From the NCBI RefSeq assembly GCF_000241345.1, contig NZ_BAED01000046.1, forward strand, positions 1-64,000: a stretch of DNA of 64,000 nucleotides, in the 5' to 3' direction. The stretch is from Gordonia amarae NBRC 15530 (GTDB lineage Bacteria > Actinomycetota > Actinomycetes > Mycobacteriales > Mycobacteriaceae). Position numbers and translations under genes: made by a program. Shown one piece after another: positions 26,183 to 35,281 of this stretch (positions within the stretch are counted from its first letter, which is position 1; every line of letters begins with the position of its first letter). Under the pieces are notes generated by a model. That model ran no database searches, was not told the DNA's origin, and saw nothing but the letters and a program-made list of their open reading frames with translations.

Positions 26183-26674
26183 TCAGTACTGGTACAGGGT
26201 GGCCGATTGGGTGACCGTGTTGCCGGGGTAGCCGGGGTAGCCGGGGCGGGAGAAGTAGACGGCGGCGGCCGAGTAGACACCCCGTCCCTCCGCCTTGGCC
26301 GTGAGCGTGGTGTTCCACGGCAGGTTGCGGGCGGTGTATCGGTACACGGTCGATGAGCCCTGGCGATAGTTGCCGATCAAGGTCGCTGATCCCGCGTAAC
26401 TGCCGGTCGAGGAAACAACTAAGTAGACGCGCGGAGCCTGCCGGCCATTGCCCCACCGGTTCTGGTTCCAACCGTTGTGACCGTTACCCCACCGGTTGAA
26501 GCCCTGCTTGGACACCACTGTGATGTCGACCCGATTCGACGGCTGGTTCCAGCTGTGCCCGGGGCCTTCCGGCCATCCACGGTTGGGATAGGCCGAGGCT
26601 TCACCGGCGACCAAGCCGGTCAGACCAGCAGCCAGCGCCAGCGCCATGAGCGCTACCATAAGCTTTCTGAACAT
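26183..26674 (-). CDS. Small secreted protein, paralogue B
   Basis: 163 aa. The signal peptide is MFRKLMVALMALALAAGLTGLVAGEASA. The mature protein starts YPNRGWPEGPGHSWNQP and is rich in Asn, Gly, Trp and Tyr. It has the repeat NRWGNGHNGWNQNRWGNG (about residues 60-77). It shares ITVVSK and YRYTARNLPW-x(9)-GRGVYS with the protein at 25058, so the two arose by duplication. Its C-terminus GYPGYPGNTVTQSATLYQY is aromatic. No cysteines in the mature part. Unknown function; an extracellular or cell-envelope role is inferred. Confidence 0.8.
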   Translation of the reverse strand: MFRKLMVALMALALAAGLTGLVAGEASAYPNRGWPEGPGHSWNQPSNRVDITVVSKQGFNRWGNGHNGWNQNRWGNGRQAPRVYLVVSSTGSYAGSATLIGNYRQGSSTVYRYTARNLPWNTTLTAKAEGRGVYSAAAVYFSRPGYPGYPGNTVTQSATLYQY

Positions 26675-26802
26675 CTGTACTTCCTTCCGTTCGACGGTCG
26701 CGCTGCACGGTATGCATACATGTCCGCCTGTCTGATGGTCCCCTCAGCGGGTTAATCGGCGCAAGGCCGGCAATCGTTTCACGATGATCCAATATATTCA
26801 TG

Positions 26803-27324
26803 TCAGCACGGAGATCTTCGTCCGTTCGGACGACACCGCCGGCCAGTGTCTCCGGCGGGGATCGTCAGCACTCCTGCCAGGCAGGACAGGGCGAAACAGC
26901 CGAGTGTGACCCACGGCCACGGCGTCATCGACAGGGTGTCGGTGTCGACGGAGGCGTTGCCGAGAGCGTCGAGCCGGCGGCCGTCGTCGACCAGGAACCA
27001 GAAGACCGTGCCGGCCGCCGCGATCGACGCGGCAATGGTGAGGTTACCGGCCACGGCCGGACGGAATCGTGGGCTCACGCGCCACAGCACCAGCACCACC
27101 AGCAGGCAGATCACCGCCAAGATCAGCGCGCCGCCGCCACCGGTGACGCCGTTTCCGGTGAGCTTCTCCGCCATCCCTGCCCTGTCGACCTGGCGCTGGG
27201 AGATGTCGGCCGATGTCGGGACCGGTGCCCCGAGCGCCCGCACCCAGGGCGCGGCCGCGGAGACCCCGGCGAGGACCGTCGCCGCCAGGATGACCGCGGA
27301 CGGCCAGGCCGGGCGGCTGGTCAC
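26803..27324 (-). CDS. Small membrane protein at the end of mce operon 1
   Basis: 173 aa with about four hydrophobic segments (near residues 9-25, 65-82, 92-112 and 138-158). The charged loop after the first segment includes ADISQRQVDRAGMAEKL. The GTG start at 27324 overlaps the stop of the Mce-associated gene by 4 bp (GTGA), so it is the last gene of the operon. Similar small membrane proteins often end mce operons; the function is unknown. Confidence 0.75.
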   Translation of the reverse strand: MTSRPAWPSAVILAATVLAGVSAAAPWVRALGAPVPTSADISQRQVDRAGMAEKLTGNGVTGGGGALILAVICLLVVLVLWRVSPRFRPAVAGNLTIAASIAAAGTVFWFLVDDGRRLDALGNASVDTDTLSMTPWPWVTLGCFALSCLAGVLTIPAGDTGRRCRPNGRRSPC

Positions 27325-28171
27325 GGAACCGGAGCGGGAGTGCTCGTCGGCGCCTGCTGCGGTGCGGAGGTGGTGTCCGTGGGGACGAGGTTGGGCTGAC
27401 CGGTACCCGGCGAACCGTCCTGCGGTGCCCCGGCGATGCCCGCGACGTCGGTGATCAGCCAGTCACCGCCGCGTTCGAAGGTATGCTGTACGGGGTGACC
27501 GTGTTCAGGCCGCCGGGCACCTGAGTGCTGGTCATGTGTGTCGACACGAAGACCTGCACCACCATCTGGCCGCCACGGATGTCGGTGGTCTTGGCGGCGA
27601 GCAGTGTGGCGGTCTGCTTCCACTGGGTCTCCTGGATCAGCGGGGTGAGTGCCGAGACCGCTGTGTCGAAGCGGGAGGTGAGCTGTGCGGAGGTGCCCTT
27701 CTTGAGGGCCGTGGCCCAGGTGCCGAGGCCGTCGTAGCCGAAGGTGGCCGCGCCGACCGCATAGTCGCCCGCGATCCGTTCGGCTGTTGCCTTGTCCTGG
27801 TTGAGATCCCGTTCCTCGTTGAGCTCACCGGAACGGCCGGCGAGCAGGACCGCGAGCACCACCGTGGCGACGAGAGCGGCGACGCACAGCGCGGAGATGC
27901 CGGCGATCACCGGGTGCCTGCGGGGATTCAGGAACTCCTTGACTCCCCCGTCCGCGAGGTCATCGCCGCGCGCGACCCCAGCGGTCTTGGTGTCCGCAGC
28001 CGTGGAGTCAGCCGCCGTGGAGTCAGCGGCCTTGGAGTCAGCGGCCTTGGAGTCAGCGGCCTTGGAGTCTGCGGCTTTGGAGTCTGGGATCGTGCTCTCC
28101 GGGGTGCCGGGCGTCGACTCCTCTGCCGATGTATCCGTGTCCTGGTCGCGGGTGTCGGTTGCTGAGGTCAT
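27321..28171 (-). pseudogene. Mce-associated membrane protein, interrupted by a frameshift
   Basis: The N-terminal part is low-complexity (AADSK repeats), followed by one membrane span (HPVIAGISALCVAALVATVVLAVLLA) and a Mce-associated extracytoplasmic domain. The frame runs to 27455, but the family tail VQHTFERGGDWLITDVAGIAG lies in another frame down to 27321. One missing C in the CCCC run (27492-27495, complement) explains both. Restored, the protein would have 283 aa, and its stop would overlap the next start by 4 bp. It may be a real mutation or a sequencing error. The frameshifted product would lose the last third of the domain. Confidence 0.75.
27986..28084. repeat. 15-bp coding tandem repeats
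   Basis: About 6.5 units encode the pentapeptide A-A-D-S-(K/T) in the cytosolic N-terminus of the Mce-associated protein. The three central copies are nearly identical at the DNA level. This implies recent expansion, so the length may vary between strains. Confidence 0.85.
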
Positions 28172-29124
28172 CGGGGCATCCTTACGTCGAGGCGAACACT
28201 GTCGCCGGGCATCATCAGTGCGGCCTGCCGCAGCAGCGTCGCCATGTCGAGGGTCTCGAAGATGCTGCTGCCGGTGCGGCGGGCCGCGGGCAGCAGCGCG
28301 TCGGCAAGTGTGCCGACCTTGGGCGCGAGGTCGGACACCGCGTCGGCCGACCTGGTGAGCACGGGCTTCCACCTGTCGCCGATGATCTTGCCGCCGTCGG
28401 TGAAGTCGGCAAACGGTTTGACGTGTTCGATGACCTCGGACAGGTTCTGGCCCGCCAGGATCAGCTCCGCCTTCGTGGGCCGCAGCGACGGGCCGATCCA
28501 GTCGCCGTCGCCGATCATCGTGGTGGCGTTGCCGATGATCTTCACCAGCGACGGCTGGGAGTAGATCATCGTTGCGGCCAGCACGCGGGCGGCGGGTTCG
28601 AGCCGGTCGACGGCCCGGTCGGTCCCGGCGAGCGCCGTCGACAGGGTGTCCACGAGTTCGTTCACCAGGGTCGGGTCGACCTGGTCGAGCAGGGTCTGGG
28701 TCGAGGCGAGCAGTTCGGGCACCGAGGCGGGCACCTCGACGACCGTGGCCTTGAGGTCGGCTCCGTTGCCGATCACCGGGCCGGTCGCGGGCTCGTCCGG
28801 GTTGAGGAACACCCCCGATTCCCCGAGCATCGACTGGTTCTCGATGACGATCGTGCTGCCGAGCGGGATCTTGTGCTTGGCGTCGTAGGTGATCCGCATC
28901 GTGATGTCGCCGCCGCCGTAGGAGACCTCCTGCACCGAACCGATCGGCACGCCCCGCAGCAGCACGGCCGAACCAGCGTGCAGCCCATTGGATTTGGGGG
29001 CGGTGATGGTGACGGTGGTCTGGTCTCCGGCGCGCATCTTGAGCACCCCGAACGACAGGTACAGCACGGAGGCGACGAGGACGGCCACCGTCGACAGGAT
29101 GGAGATCGTGTAGCGCAGCCTCAC
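28168..29124 (-). CDS. MCE-family protein, mce operon 1 position F
   Basis: 318 aa, short for MceF. An N-terminal membrane anchor (residues 7-27) is followed by the MCE/MlaD domain (about 35-115; AVLLRGVPIGSVQEV) and a helical region. It should form part of the lipid-conducting tube that spans the envelope with the other five Mce proteins. Its start overlaps the position-E stop, and its stop overlaps the Mce-associated gene start, by 4 bp each. Substrate not predictable. Confidence 0.85.
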   Translation of the reverse strand: MRLRYTISILSTVAVLVASVLYLSFGVLKMRAGDQTTVTITAPKSNGLHAGSAVLLRGVPIGSVQEVSYGGGDITMRITYDAKHKIPLGSTIVIENQSMLGESGVFLNPDEPATGPVIGNGADLKATVVEVPASVPELLASTQTLLDQVDPTLVNELVDTLSTALAGTDRAVDRLEPAARVLAATMIYSQPSLVKIIGNATTMIGDGDWIGPSLRPTKAELILAGQNLSEVIEHVKPFADFTDGGKIIGDRWKPVLTRSADAVSDLAPKVGTLADALLPAARRTGSSIFETLDMATLLRQAALMMPGDSVRLDVRMPR

Positions 29125-30182
29125 TTGAGTGCCCCGATCATCCGCAGCACCGAGGTCACCGAGCGGGTCACGTCGGTTTGATTCCCGCCCGATCCGACGG
29201 TGATCTTCTCGACGTCGATCGCACCGTCGGTGAGGAACGGGCCGATCTTGTTCTGCGCCAGGCCGATCAGCCTCCCGGAGTTGCCATTGAACTGCGTCGA
29301 CTTCTTGGAGTAGGTCCGCAGCAGCGGAATCAGTTGTTCCATATAGGGATTGAGCTGAGCCAGGCGCGGGGTGAGCCAGTTGAGTCCGAACGCGAGCCTG
29401 CTCGATCCGGCGACCAGTTTGAAGCCCTCGTTGACGGCACCGAACACCGCGTCGAGGCCTTGGCGGCCGTCGGGACCCATCGAATACGCCAGCGCCCTGG
29501 GGTCCGCGGCCATCTCGGTGGTGGCCTTGGCCAGCGAATCGATCATGAAGTCGAGTTCGGCAGTCGACCGCGACAGGTCCTCGACGTCGTAGGCGGTGAT
29601 GCGCGAGGCGCGGCGCAGATCCATGTCCTTGACGTCGACGGACTTGTTGACCTTGCGCAGCGCGTCCTGCACCCGCATGATCGAGCCGCCCGCCATGAAG
29701 TCGGCGACGTTGGTGATGATGTCCTCGATCTGCGGCCCGGGATCGGTGTCCCGCAGGCCGATCACATCACCGGCGCGCAGGTACGACGCCGTCGTGGTGC
29801 CACCGTCGGGCGGGGTGAGGGCGATGTAGATGTCGCCGAGCAGCGTCGACTGCCGCAGCTCCGCCTTGGTGCCCACCGGAACCTTTGCCGTCTTGTCGAT
29901 GTGCAGCTTGAGCCGTGCGGCGTCGGGTACGAGTTCGATCGAGTCGAGGCTGCCGATCTGGCTGCCGCGGGAGAGCACCCGCGCGCCGAGCGGCAGGTTC
30001 ACCACCGACACGAAATCGACGTACAGGTCCCGGGAATCGGATGAGGACGTCAGCCGCGGCAGGGTGTTGGCCGGGTTGATGCCGCGGCCGGCGAACACCG
30101 TGATCAGCGCGGCGATCACCGCGCACACGCACAGGGCGGTGCTCACGCTGCCGGTGAGTTTCTTGTTCGGACGCACCGCCAT
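29121..30182 (-). CDS. MCE-family protein, mce operon 1 position E
   Basis: 353 aa. The N-terminal anchor is TGSVSTALCVCAVIAALITVFAG. The MCE domain follows (about 45-125; LGARVLSRGSQIGSLDSI), then a helical tail. Unlike the usual MceE (LprK), no lipobox is present: the two Cys in the anchor lack G/A/S before them. ATG 30182 lies about 6 bases after GGGAGG; GTG one codon upstream is possible. Overlaps its neighbours in the operon. Confidence 0.85.
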   Translation of the reverse strand: MAVRPNKKLTGSVSTALCVCAVIAALITVFAGRGINPANTLPRLTSSSDSRDLYVDFVSVVNLPLGARVLSRGSQIGSLDSIELVPDAARLKLHIDKTAKVPVGTKAELRQSTLLGDIYIALTPPDGGTTTASYLRAGDVIGLRDTDPGPQIEDIITNVADFMAGGSIMRVQDALRKVNKSVDVKDMDLRRASRITAYDVEDLSRSTAELDFMIDSLAKATTEMAADPRALAYSMGPDGRQGLDAVFGAVNEGFKLVAGSSRLAFGLNWLTPRLAQLNPYMEQLIPLLRTYSKKSTQFNGNSGRLIGLAQNKIGPFLTDGAIDVEKITVGSGGNQTDVTRSVTSVLRMIGALK

Positions 30183-31291
30183 CACCGGCCTCCCTGGATC
30201 GCCCCGGTCACCACGTCGGCGAGGTCGACGGCGGCCAGATCCGGCGAGCGCGGGTCACAGCTGCCCGCCTTCGCGCGGTTCAGCGCGGCACACAGCACCG
30301 CGCTGTTCGGGGTTCTGGCAACCACTTTCGGGGATCTGAACGACAACCGGAACGACCGTGACGAACGGTTCATCGCCGTCGACAGGCCGGTCGCGATACC
30401 GGGTAGTTTGTCGAAGATCGTCGCGATCTCCGGGGCCCGCGCGACCGCGAGATCGAGCACCTGCGACGCCTGGCCCGAGTATCCCAGGAGCACCGGAACC
30501 CGCTTGACCAGCAGATCGTCGAGACCCGGTCCGGCGGCGCCGAGACCGTCGAAGATGTAGACGAAGCTCTTGAACAGCGCGCCCATGAAATGGGTGAGAT
30601 CGGCGGAGTTCTCGCTGATGTCGCGCAGCGCGTCCCAGTTCTGGCCGGCGACGTCGGTGAGGACGGCGAGATTGTCGAAGACGCTGCGCAGCTGCGACAG
30701 GAACTCGTCGGGGTCCGCCATGAACCCGGCGAGATTGTTCACCGACTTGTTGATGTCCTCGCCGGTGCCGGCGAACTGCGACTGTGCCGCCGAGATCAGC
30801 TGCGACACCGGCTTTTCCGCGTCGTCACCGGGACCGCCGAGCTGGTCGAACATGGTGGTGAACGACTGGAAGGCGGTGCTGACCGAGATCGGGGTGAAGG
30901 AGCGGCTGCGCGGGACGCAGGAGGTGGACCGGGCGCGGGCCGCGGCGCCGCCACCCTCGGTGCCGATGAGTTCGATACGCCGGTCGGCGAGCACCGAGTT
31001 GTTGACCGCGAGCACCGACAGCGCCGGGTTGACCGGCCGGTCCGAAATCTCCATCGTCACCTTGACGGCCCCGTCCGCGGCCGAGATCCCGCTGACCTTA
31101 CCGACTTTCACACCGCGGATGTTGACCGCGTTCCCCGCGTACAGGCCGGCCGAGTCGGGCAGGTAGGCGCACAGGGTGCGTTTGTCGTCGCCGGAACGGG
31201 TGATGTACAGGACCCCGCCCGCCACCAGCGCGGCCACCACGAGCGTGGCCAGCGCGACGGCCCAGCGGCCGGAGAACACCTTGCTCAGCAT
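30182..31291 (-). CDS. MCE-family protein, mce operon 1 position D
   Basis: 369 aa. The anchor is at residues 10-30, and CAYLPDSAGLYAGNAVNIRGVKVGKV opens the MCE domain. The long helical tail has a late Cys pair (around 325-350) that may form a disulfide outside the membrane. Operon overlaps on both sides imply coupled synthesis. The substrate-tube role is inferred from the family. Confidence 0.86.
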   Translation of the reverse strand: MLSKVFSGRWAVALATLVVAALVAGGVLYITRSGDDKRTLCAYLPDSAGLYAGNAVNIRGVKVGKVSGISAADGAVKVTMEISDRPVNPALSVLAVNNSVLADRRIELIGTEGGGAAARARSTSCVPRSRSFTPISVSTAFQSFTTMFDQLGGPGDDAEKPVSQLISAAQSQFAGTGEDINKSVNNLAGFMADPDEFLSQLRSVFDNLAVLTDVAGQNWDALRDISENSADLTHFMGALFKSFVYIFDGLGAAGPGLDDLLVKRVPVLLGYSGQASQVLDLAVARAPEIATIFDKLPGIATGLSTAMNRSSRSFRLSFRSPKVVARTPNSAVLCAALNRAKAGSCDPRSPDLAAVDLADVVTGAIQGGR

Positions 31292-32319
31292 GAGCGCCCC
31301 GCGATCGGGATGCAGACGATGCGGTCGTCGATCACCTGCTGCGAGAAGTCGAGCTTCACCCCGCCCGGGTAGACGATGGCCGAGAGCTTGTCGACGATCT
31401 GCTTGAGCGCGGTGATCGCGGTGTCCATCCGGGCGATCGTCTTCTGCGTCTTCTCCGCGGAGGCGGTGTCGGTCAGCATGTCGAGCTGCGGTTTGATCTC
31501 CGTCATGTACGGCTTGCCCAGCACGTCACCGACGTACAGCACAAGGTCGCCGAGCGAGTTGTAGGTGAGGATGCCGCGGTCCTTGTAGCCGACCATCACC
31601 GGCAGCACCGCGCGGATTCGGCGGATCATCTCCACCAGCACCTTCTTCTGGTCGGCGAGCTTGGTGGTGTACTCCTCACCGATATCGGCGAGCGACCGGA
31701 TCTGGTTCTGCTGCTGGTTGACCAGGCCGGTCAGCTTCTCCACGTCGGACAGGATTCCGCGGACCGCGCCGGGTGCCGAGTCAAGCGCGTCGGTCATGGT
31801 GACCGCCACCTTGCGCAGCTTGGGGGTGTCGATCTCGGGGACAAGTTTCGCCGCGTCGTCGATGACCTCGGCGGTGGAGTACGGGACGGTGGTGCGTTCG
31901 GCGGGGATCACCGACGTGCCCAGGGGGCGTTCACCTGCCGGGAGCAGGGCGACATAGGCACCGCCGACGACGGTGAGCATCCGCACCTGCAGCGATGTCT
32001 GGTCGCCGACGAACACGGTGTCGTCGACGGCCATCGTGACGTTGACCTTGCCCTCGTCCTTGCCCGCACCGAGGGTGACCTCACGGACCTTACCGATGGG
32101 CACGCCGGCCACCCGTACCTCCGTGCCGGCGGCGATCCCGCCGGACTCGGTCATCTGGGCCCGGTACTCGACCTGTCCGGTGGGATGGATGTAGAGGATC
32201 GCGATCACCGCCACCAGCGCCGCGACCACCGCCAATGCCACTATGGCCCAGAATGTTTCGGCCTTGCCGTCGACCTCGTCGCGGACGACGAAGTTCTGGA
32301 ACGTCTTCACGCCTTGCAC
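31285..32319 (-). CDS. MCE-family protein, mce operon 1 position C
   Basis: 344 aa. The anchor is TFWAIVALAVVAALVAVIAILYI (about 23-45) and the MCE domain carries GTEVRVAGVPIGKVREVTLG. The GTG start at 32319 has GGAGG 8 bases upstream, favouring it over GTG 32310, which would give the usual 4-bp overlap. A C-terminal Cys pair (IVCIPIAGRSC) ends the protein. Confidence 0.86.
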   Translation of the reverse strand: MQGVKTFQNFVVRDEVDGKAETFWAIVALAVVAALVAVIAILYIHPTGQVEYRAQMTESGGIAAGTEVRVAGVPIGKVREVTLGAGKDEGKVNVTMAVDDTVFVGDQTSLQVRMLTVVGGAYVALLPAGERPLGTSVIPAERTTVPYSTAEVIDDAAKLVPEIDTPKLRKVAVTMTDALDSAPGAVRGILSDVEKLTGLVNQQQNQIRSLADIGEEYTTKLADQKKVLVEMIRRIRAVLPVMVGYKDRGILTYNSLGDLVLYVGDVLGKPYMTEIKPQLDMLTDTASAEKTQKTIARMDTAITALKQIVDKLSAIVYPGGVKLDFSQQVIDDRIVCIPIAGRSC

Positions 32320-33371
32320 AGCGTCAGCCTCCCTCCGGCGAGCAGGACATCACCCAGCGCGGGCAGTTCGACCTTGCCGCGGGAGCAGTTGCGGTCCAGG
32401 CCCAGCTGATCCATCGACGTGTTGAGGGTGGTCAGCAGCGTCGGCACCACCTCGAGTGTGTTCGCGAGATTCTTGGGGTCGGGGATCACATCCATCAGCC
32501 GCGTCGACACGTCGTCGTGCCCACCGAGGGTGAGATCGAGGGTGTGCGTGAGGATCTCGGCCGTCGGCGGGAACACCCGGGCACCCTCGCCGAACGCGCC
32601 CTTGAGCAGTTCGAGATTGACCTCGAGGGTGTCGAACAGCATCTCCATGTTCTTCATGAGCGAGGTGATCATCTCGGAGCGACCCTGGAGCGACTCGGAG
32701 ATCACGCCGAGATTGTTCACGATCACCCGGATCAGGGCGCGTTTATCGGTGGCGAAATTCGTCAGCTTCTCCACGTCGGTGAGCACGTCGCCGATGCCCA
32801 CCCCGTGCTCGCCCTGGATGAGATCGAGCATGTGCGTGGCGAATTGGTTGAACACCGCCGGGTCGGCGCCGGTCAGGATCGGGCGCATCCCGTTGAACAG
32901 AGCGGTGATGTCGAAGGAACCGGTGGTCTCGCTCGCGGGGATCACTTTGCCCGGATCGAGCGGCGCACCGGCCGCTCCGCCGGCACCGGTGGCGGTGGTG
33001 CCCTGTGCTGCGCCTGCGGCGGTGTTCCTGCCGCCCTTGGTGATCGACAGATACCGCTGCCCGACGAGGTTCTGGAAGCGGATCGCGAGCTGGTCGGTGT
33101 CGGTGAGTTTTTCGCCGTTCAGGACGGTGAACTCGACCCGCGCCACGCCCGAGCGCTGCAGCGAGATGTCGACGACCTTGCCCACCTGCACGCCGCGGAT
33201 GCGGACGTCGGCGTTCTTGTGCAGACCGAAGGCGTCCGTGAAATCGGCCTTGTACGTCTGGGTGTCACCGTTCACCGGCCGGGTGATGGCCGCGGTGATC
33301 ACGTACAGCGCCAGGATCACCACGGCGGCCACCAGGAGCAGCCGCCGGACGGCCGAACTCATACTTCTCAT
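32307..33371 (-). CDS. MCE-family protein, mce operon 1 position B
   Basis: 354 aa. The anchor is LLLVAAVVILALYVITAAI (about 10-28). The MCE domain (about 40-120) contains ADVRIRGVQVGKVVDI and a glycine/alanine-rich insertion (RNTAAGAAQGTTATGAGGAAG, about 120-140). Helical tail follows. ATG 33371 overlaps the position-A stop (ATGA); ATG 33362 is an alternative. Confidence 0.86.
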   Translation of the reverse strand: MRSMSSAVRRLLLVAAVVILALYVITAAITRPVNGDTQTYKADFTDAFGLHKNADVRIRGVQVGKVVDISLQRSGVARVEFTVLNGEKLTDTDQLAIRFQNLVGQRYLSITKGGRNTAAGAAQGTTATGAGGAAGAPLDPGKVIPASETTGSFDITALFNGMRPILTGADPAVFNQFATHMLDLIQGEHGVGIGDVLTDVEKLTNFATDKRALIRVIVNNLGVISESLQGRSEMITSLMKNMEMLFDTLEVNLELLKGAFGEGARVFPPTAEILTHTLDLTLGGHDDVSTRLMDVIPDPKNLANTLEVVPTLLTTLNTSMDQLGLDRNCSRGKVELPALGDVLLAGGRLTLCKA

Positions 33372-34426
33372 CGGATCCCCCGCCCGCTGAGCAGCACGCC
33401 GAGCGGTCCCGCGACGCCCGGTGCCACATCGAGATTCGCGCTGACCCGCACCACCGTCTTGCCCGTCGCCGGGTCCTTGTGGAAGACGTTGCCGAAGCGG
33501 TCGATGAGGCCGGCGATCTGATCGGCGGTGACGTTACGCAGCGACACCGACATCGGCGTGGTGAACGCGGTGATCACATCCATCGTCGCACCCAGATCGC
33601 TCATTCCGCTGAACAGTGCCCCGAGGTCGCTGAACAGCGCGCCGATGTCACCGATCATCGACTGCACCCGCGCGGTGTACTCGTGGTCGGCGAGCAACGG
33701 GGTGGTCAGGATGGTCTCGAGCGACTTGATGCCGCCCGCGCCCGCCTCGCCCACACCGTCGATCGCGTCGGCGGCGGTCGGCATCAGCGGCCGCAACCTG
33801 GTGATGGTCTTGCCCGTGGTCTGGCCGCGGTCGAGGGTCTGCAGCGTCAGCGCCGCCGAGGTGAGGAACGGGGACAGCCGGACCGTGGTGTCGCTGACCT
33901 TGGTGAGCAGCCGGCTCAGATCGGGGGTGAGCACCGGCAGCGTGAACGAACCGGCGCTGCGGACCGTGGCGGTCATCGTGTTGTCGGCGGGCGCGGCCGC
34001 GAGGCTGATGACGCTGCCGGTGCGGACCCGGTTGCCGGTGGCCGTCGGAACCAGTCTCAGTGCGTCCGAACCGAACAGGTTGCGGGAGGCGTAGCTGACC
34101 GCCACGTCGTCGGTGATCTCACCGGCCTGCGACTGCTTGACACACACCTTCACCCGCGCCGCATCCGGGCGGGAGATATCGAGACCGCACACCGTGCCGA
34201 CGGTTTCGCCGCGGATGTCGACGGGGATGCCTTTCTGGATGCCGTCGGGCAGCGACGGTGCGGCGATCGTGAAGTCGACCGTCTTCTCCTCCCCCGAGAA
34301 CGGCCGGATGACGATCAGCGCGACGACGGCGGCCGCGATCACCACGGTGATCATCCCGCGCAGACGCAATGTCGACGATGAGGGACCTCTGCCGCCTGTC
34401 CTGGACGACCTCCGACCGGCGCTCAT
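33368..34426 (-). CDS. MCE-family protein, mce operon 1 position A
   Basis: 352 aa. A basic cytosolic start (MSAGRRSSR) is followed by the anchor MITVVIAAAVVALIVIRPF and the MCE domain (PVDIRGETVGTVCGLDI). ATG 34426 overlaps the yrbE-B stop (ATGA), which fixes the start; the longer open frame lies inside yrbE-B. First substrate-tube gene of the operon. Confidence 0.87.
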   Translation of the reverse strand: MSAGRRSSRTGGRGPSSSTLRLRGMITVVIAAAVVALIVIRPFSGEEKTVDFTIAAPSLPDGIQKGIPVDIRGETVGTVCGLDISRPDAARVKVCVKQSQAGEITDDVAVSYASRNLFGSDALRLVPTATGNRVRTGSVISLAAAPADNTMTATVRSAGSFTLPVLTPDLSRLLTKVSDTTVRLSPFLTSAALTLQTLDRGQTTGKTITRLRPLMPTAADAIDGVGEAGAGGIKSLETILTTPLLADHEYTARVQSMIGDIGALFSDLGALFSGMSDLGATMDVITAFTTPMSVSLRNVTADQIAGLIDRFGNVFHKDPATGKTVVRVSANLDVAPGVAGPLGVLLSGRGIR

Positions 34427-35280
34427 GCGAAATTCAATCCCGAGTTCAGGCCCCAGAAGAGCAGGGACATCGCCATGTCGGCGGTGACGATGAGGACAAG
34501 GCTGGCGCGGATCGCCCGTCCGGACGCGATACCCACGCCCTCGGGTCCGCCGCTGGCGAAGAAACCGTAGTAGGTGTGCGCGATGATGACGACGACCGCG
34601 AACACCACCACCTTGAGGGTCGAATAGACCACGTCGACGGGTTCGACGAAGGCCCCGATGTAGTGGTCGTAGGCGCCGCCCGACTGTCCGTAGGCGAGCG
34701 TGACCACCAGACGTGAGGCCAGGTAGGCCAGGCACAGCGACACCAGGTAGAACGGCACGATCGCCAGCACACCGGCGACCACACGGGTGCCGACGACGAA
34801 CGGGATGGGCCGGATCGCCTGCGCCTCGAGGGCGTCGATCTCCTCGGAGATGCGCATCGACCCGATCTCGGCGGTCATCCGGCAGCCGGCCTGCGCGGCG
34901 AAACCGACAGCCGCGATGATCGGCGCCATCTCGCGGGTGGCGGCGTAGCCGGTCATCAGACCCGACATCGGCGCCAGGTTGAGCGATTGCAGGCTGGTGA
35001 CGCCGAGGATGCCGATCATGCCGCCGACGGCCAGACCGAGGATCGCCAGCACACTCGCGATACCACCGCCCACCATGATCGAGCCGTTGCCCCAGGTGGT
35101 TTCGGCGAACGCGGCGAGGGTCTGTCTGCGGTAGGCGCGCACCGTGTGCGGCAGACCGGCGAGCACGTCGAGCACGAACGTGGTCTGCTTGCCGATCGAC
35201 TCGAACGGGCGCCCGGCGATGTCGCCGGCCTTGGTCAGCGCCGGACGGCGGGTACTGGGCAGCTGTGCGTGCGTCGACAT
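34423..35280 (-). CDS. yrbEB: YrbE-type permease B, mce operon 1
   Basis: 285 aa MlaE/YrbE-family integral membrane subunit of an ABC-type lipid importer, with about five or six membrane segments. The family motif EIGSMRISEEIDALEAQAI is at about residues 150-168; this helix contacts the ATPase (MceG/Mkl), which is not encoded in this window. ATG 35280 follows yrbE-A after 1 base. Confidence 0.92.
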   Translation of the reverse strand: MSTHAQLPSTRRPALTKAGDIAGRPFESIGKQTTFVLDVLAGLPHTVRAYRRQTLAAFAETTWGNGSIMVGGGIASVLAILGLAVGGMIGILGVTSLQSLNLAPMSGLMTGYAATREMAPIIAAVGFAAQAGCRMTAEIGSMRISEEIDALEAQAIRPIPFVVGTRVVAGVLAIVPFYLVSLCLAYLASRLVVTLAYGQSGGAYDHYIGAFVEPVDVVYSTLKVVVFAVVVIIAHTYYGFFASGGPEGVGIASGRAIRASLVLIVTADMAMSLLFWGLNSGLNFA

Positions 35281-35281
35281 C

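Noticed and set aside
27486..27500. Programmed -1 frameshift
   Set aside because: No slippery heptamer of the X XXY YYZ type and no obvious downstream structure. The same was judged for 43534.
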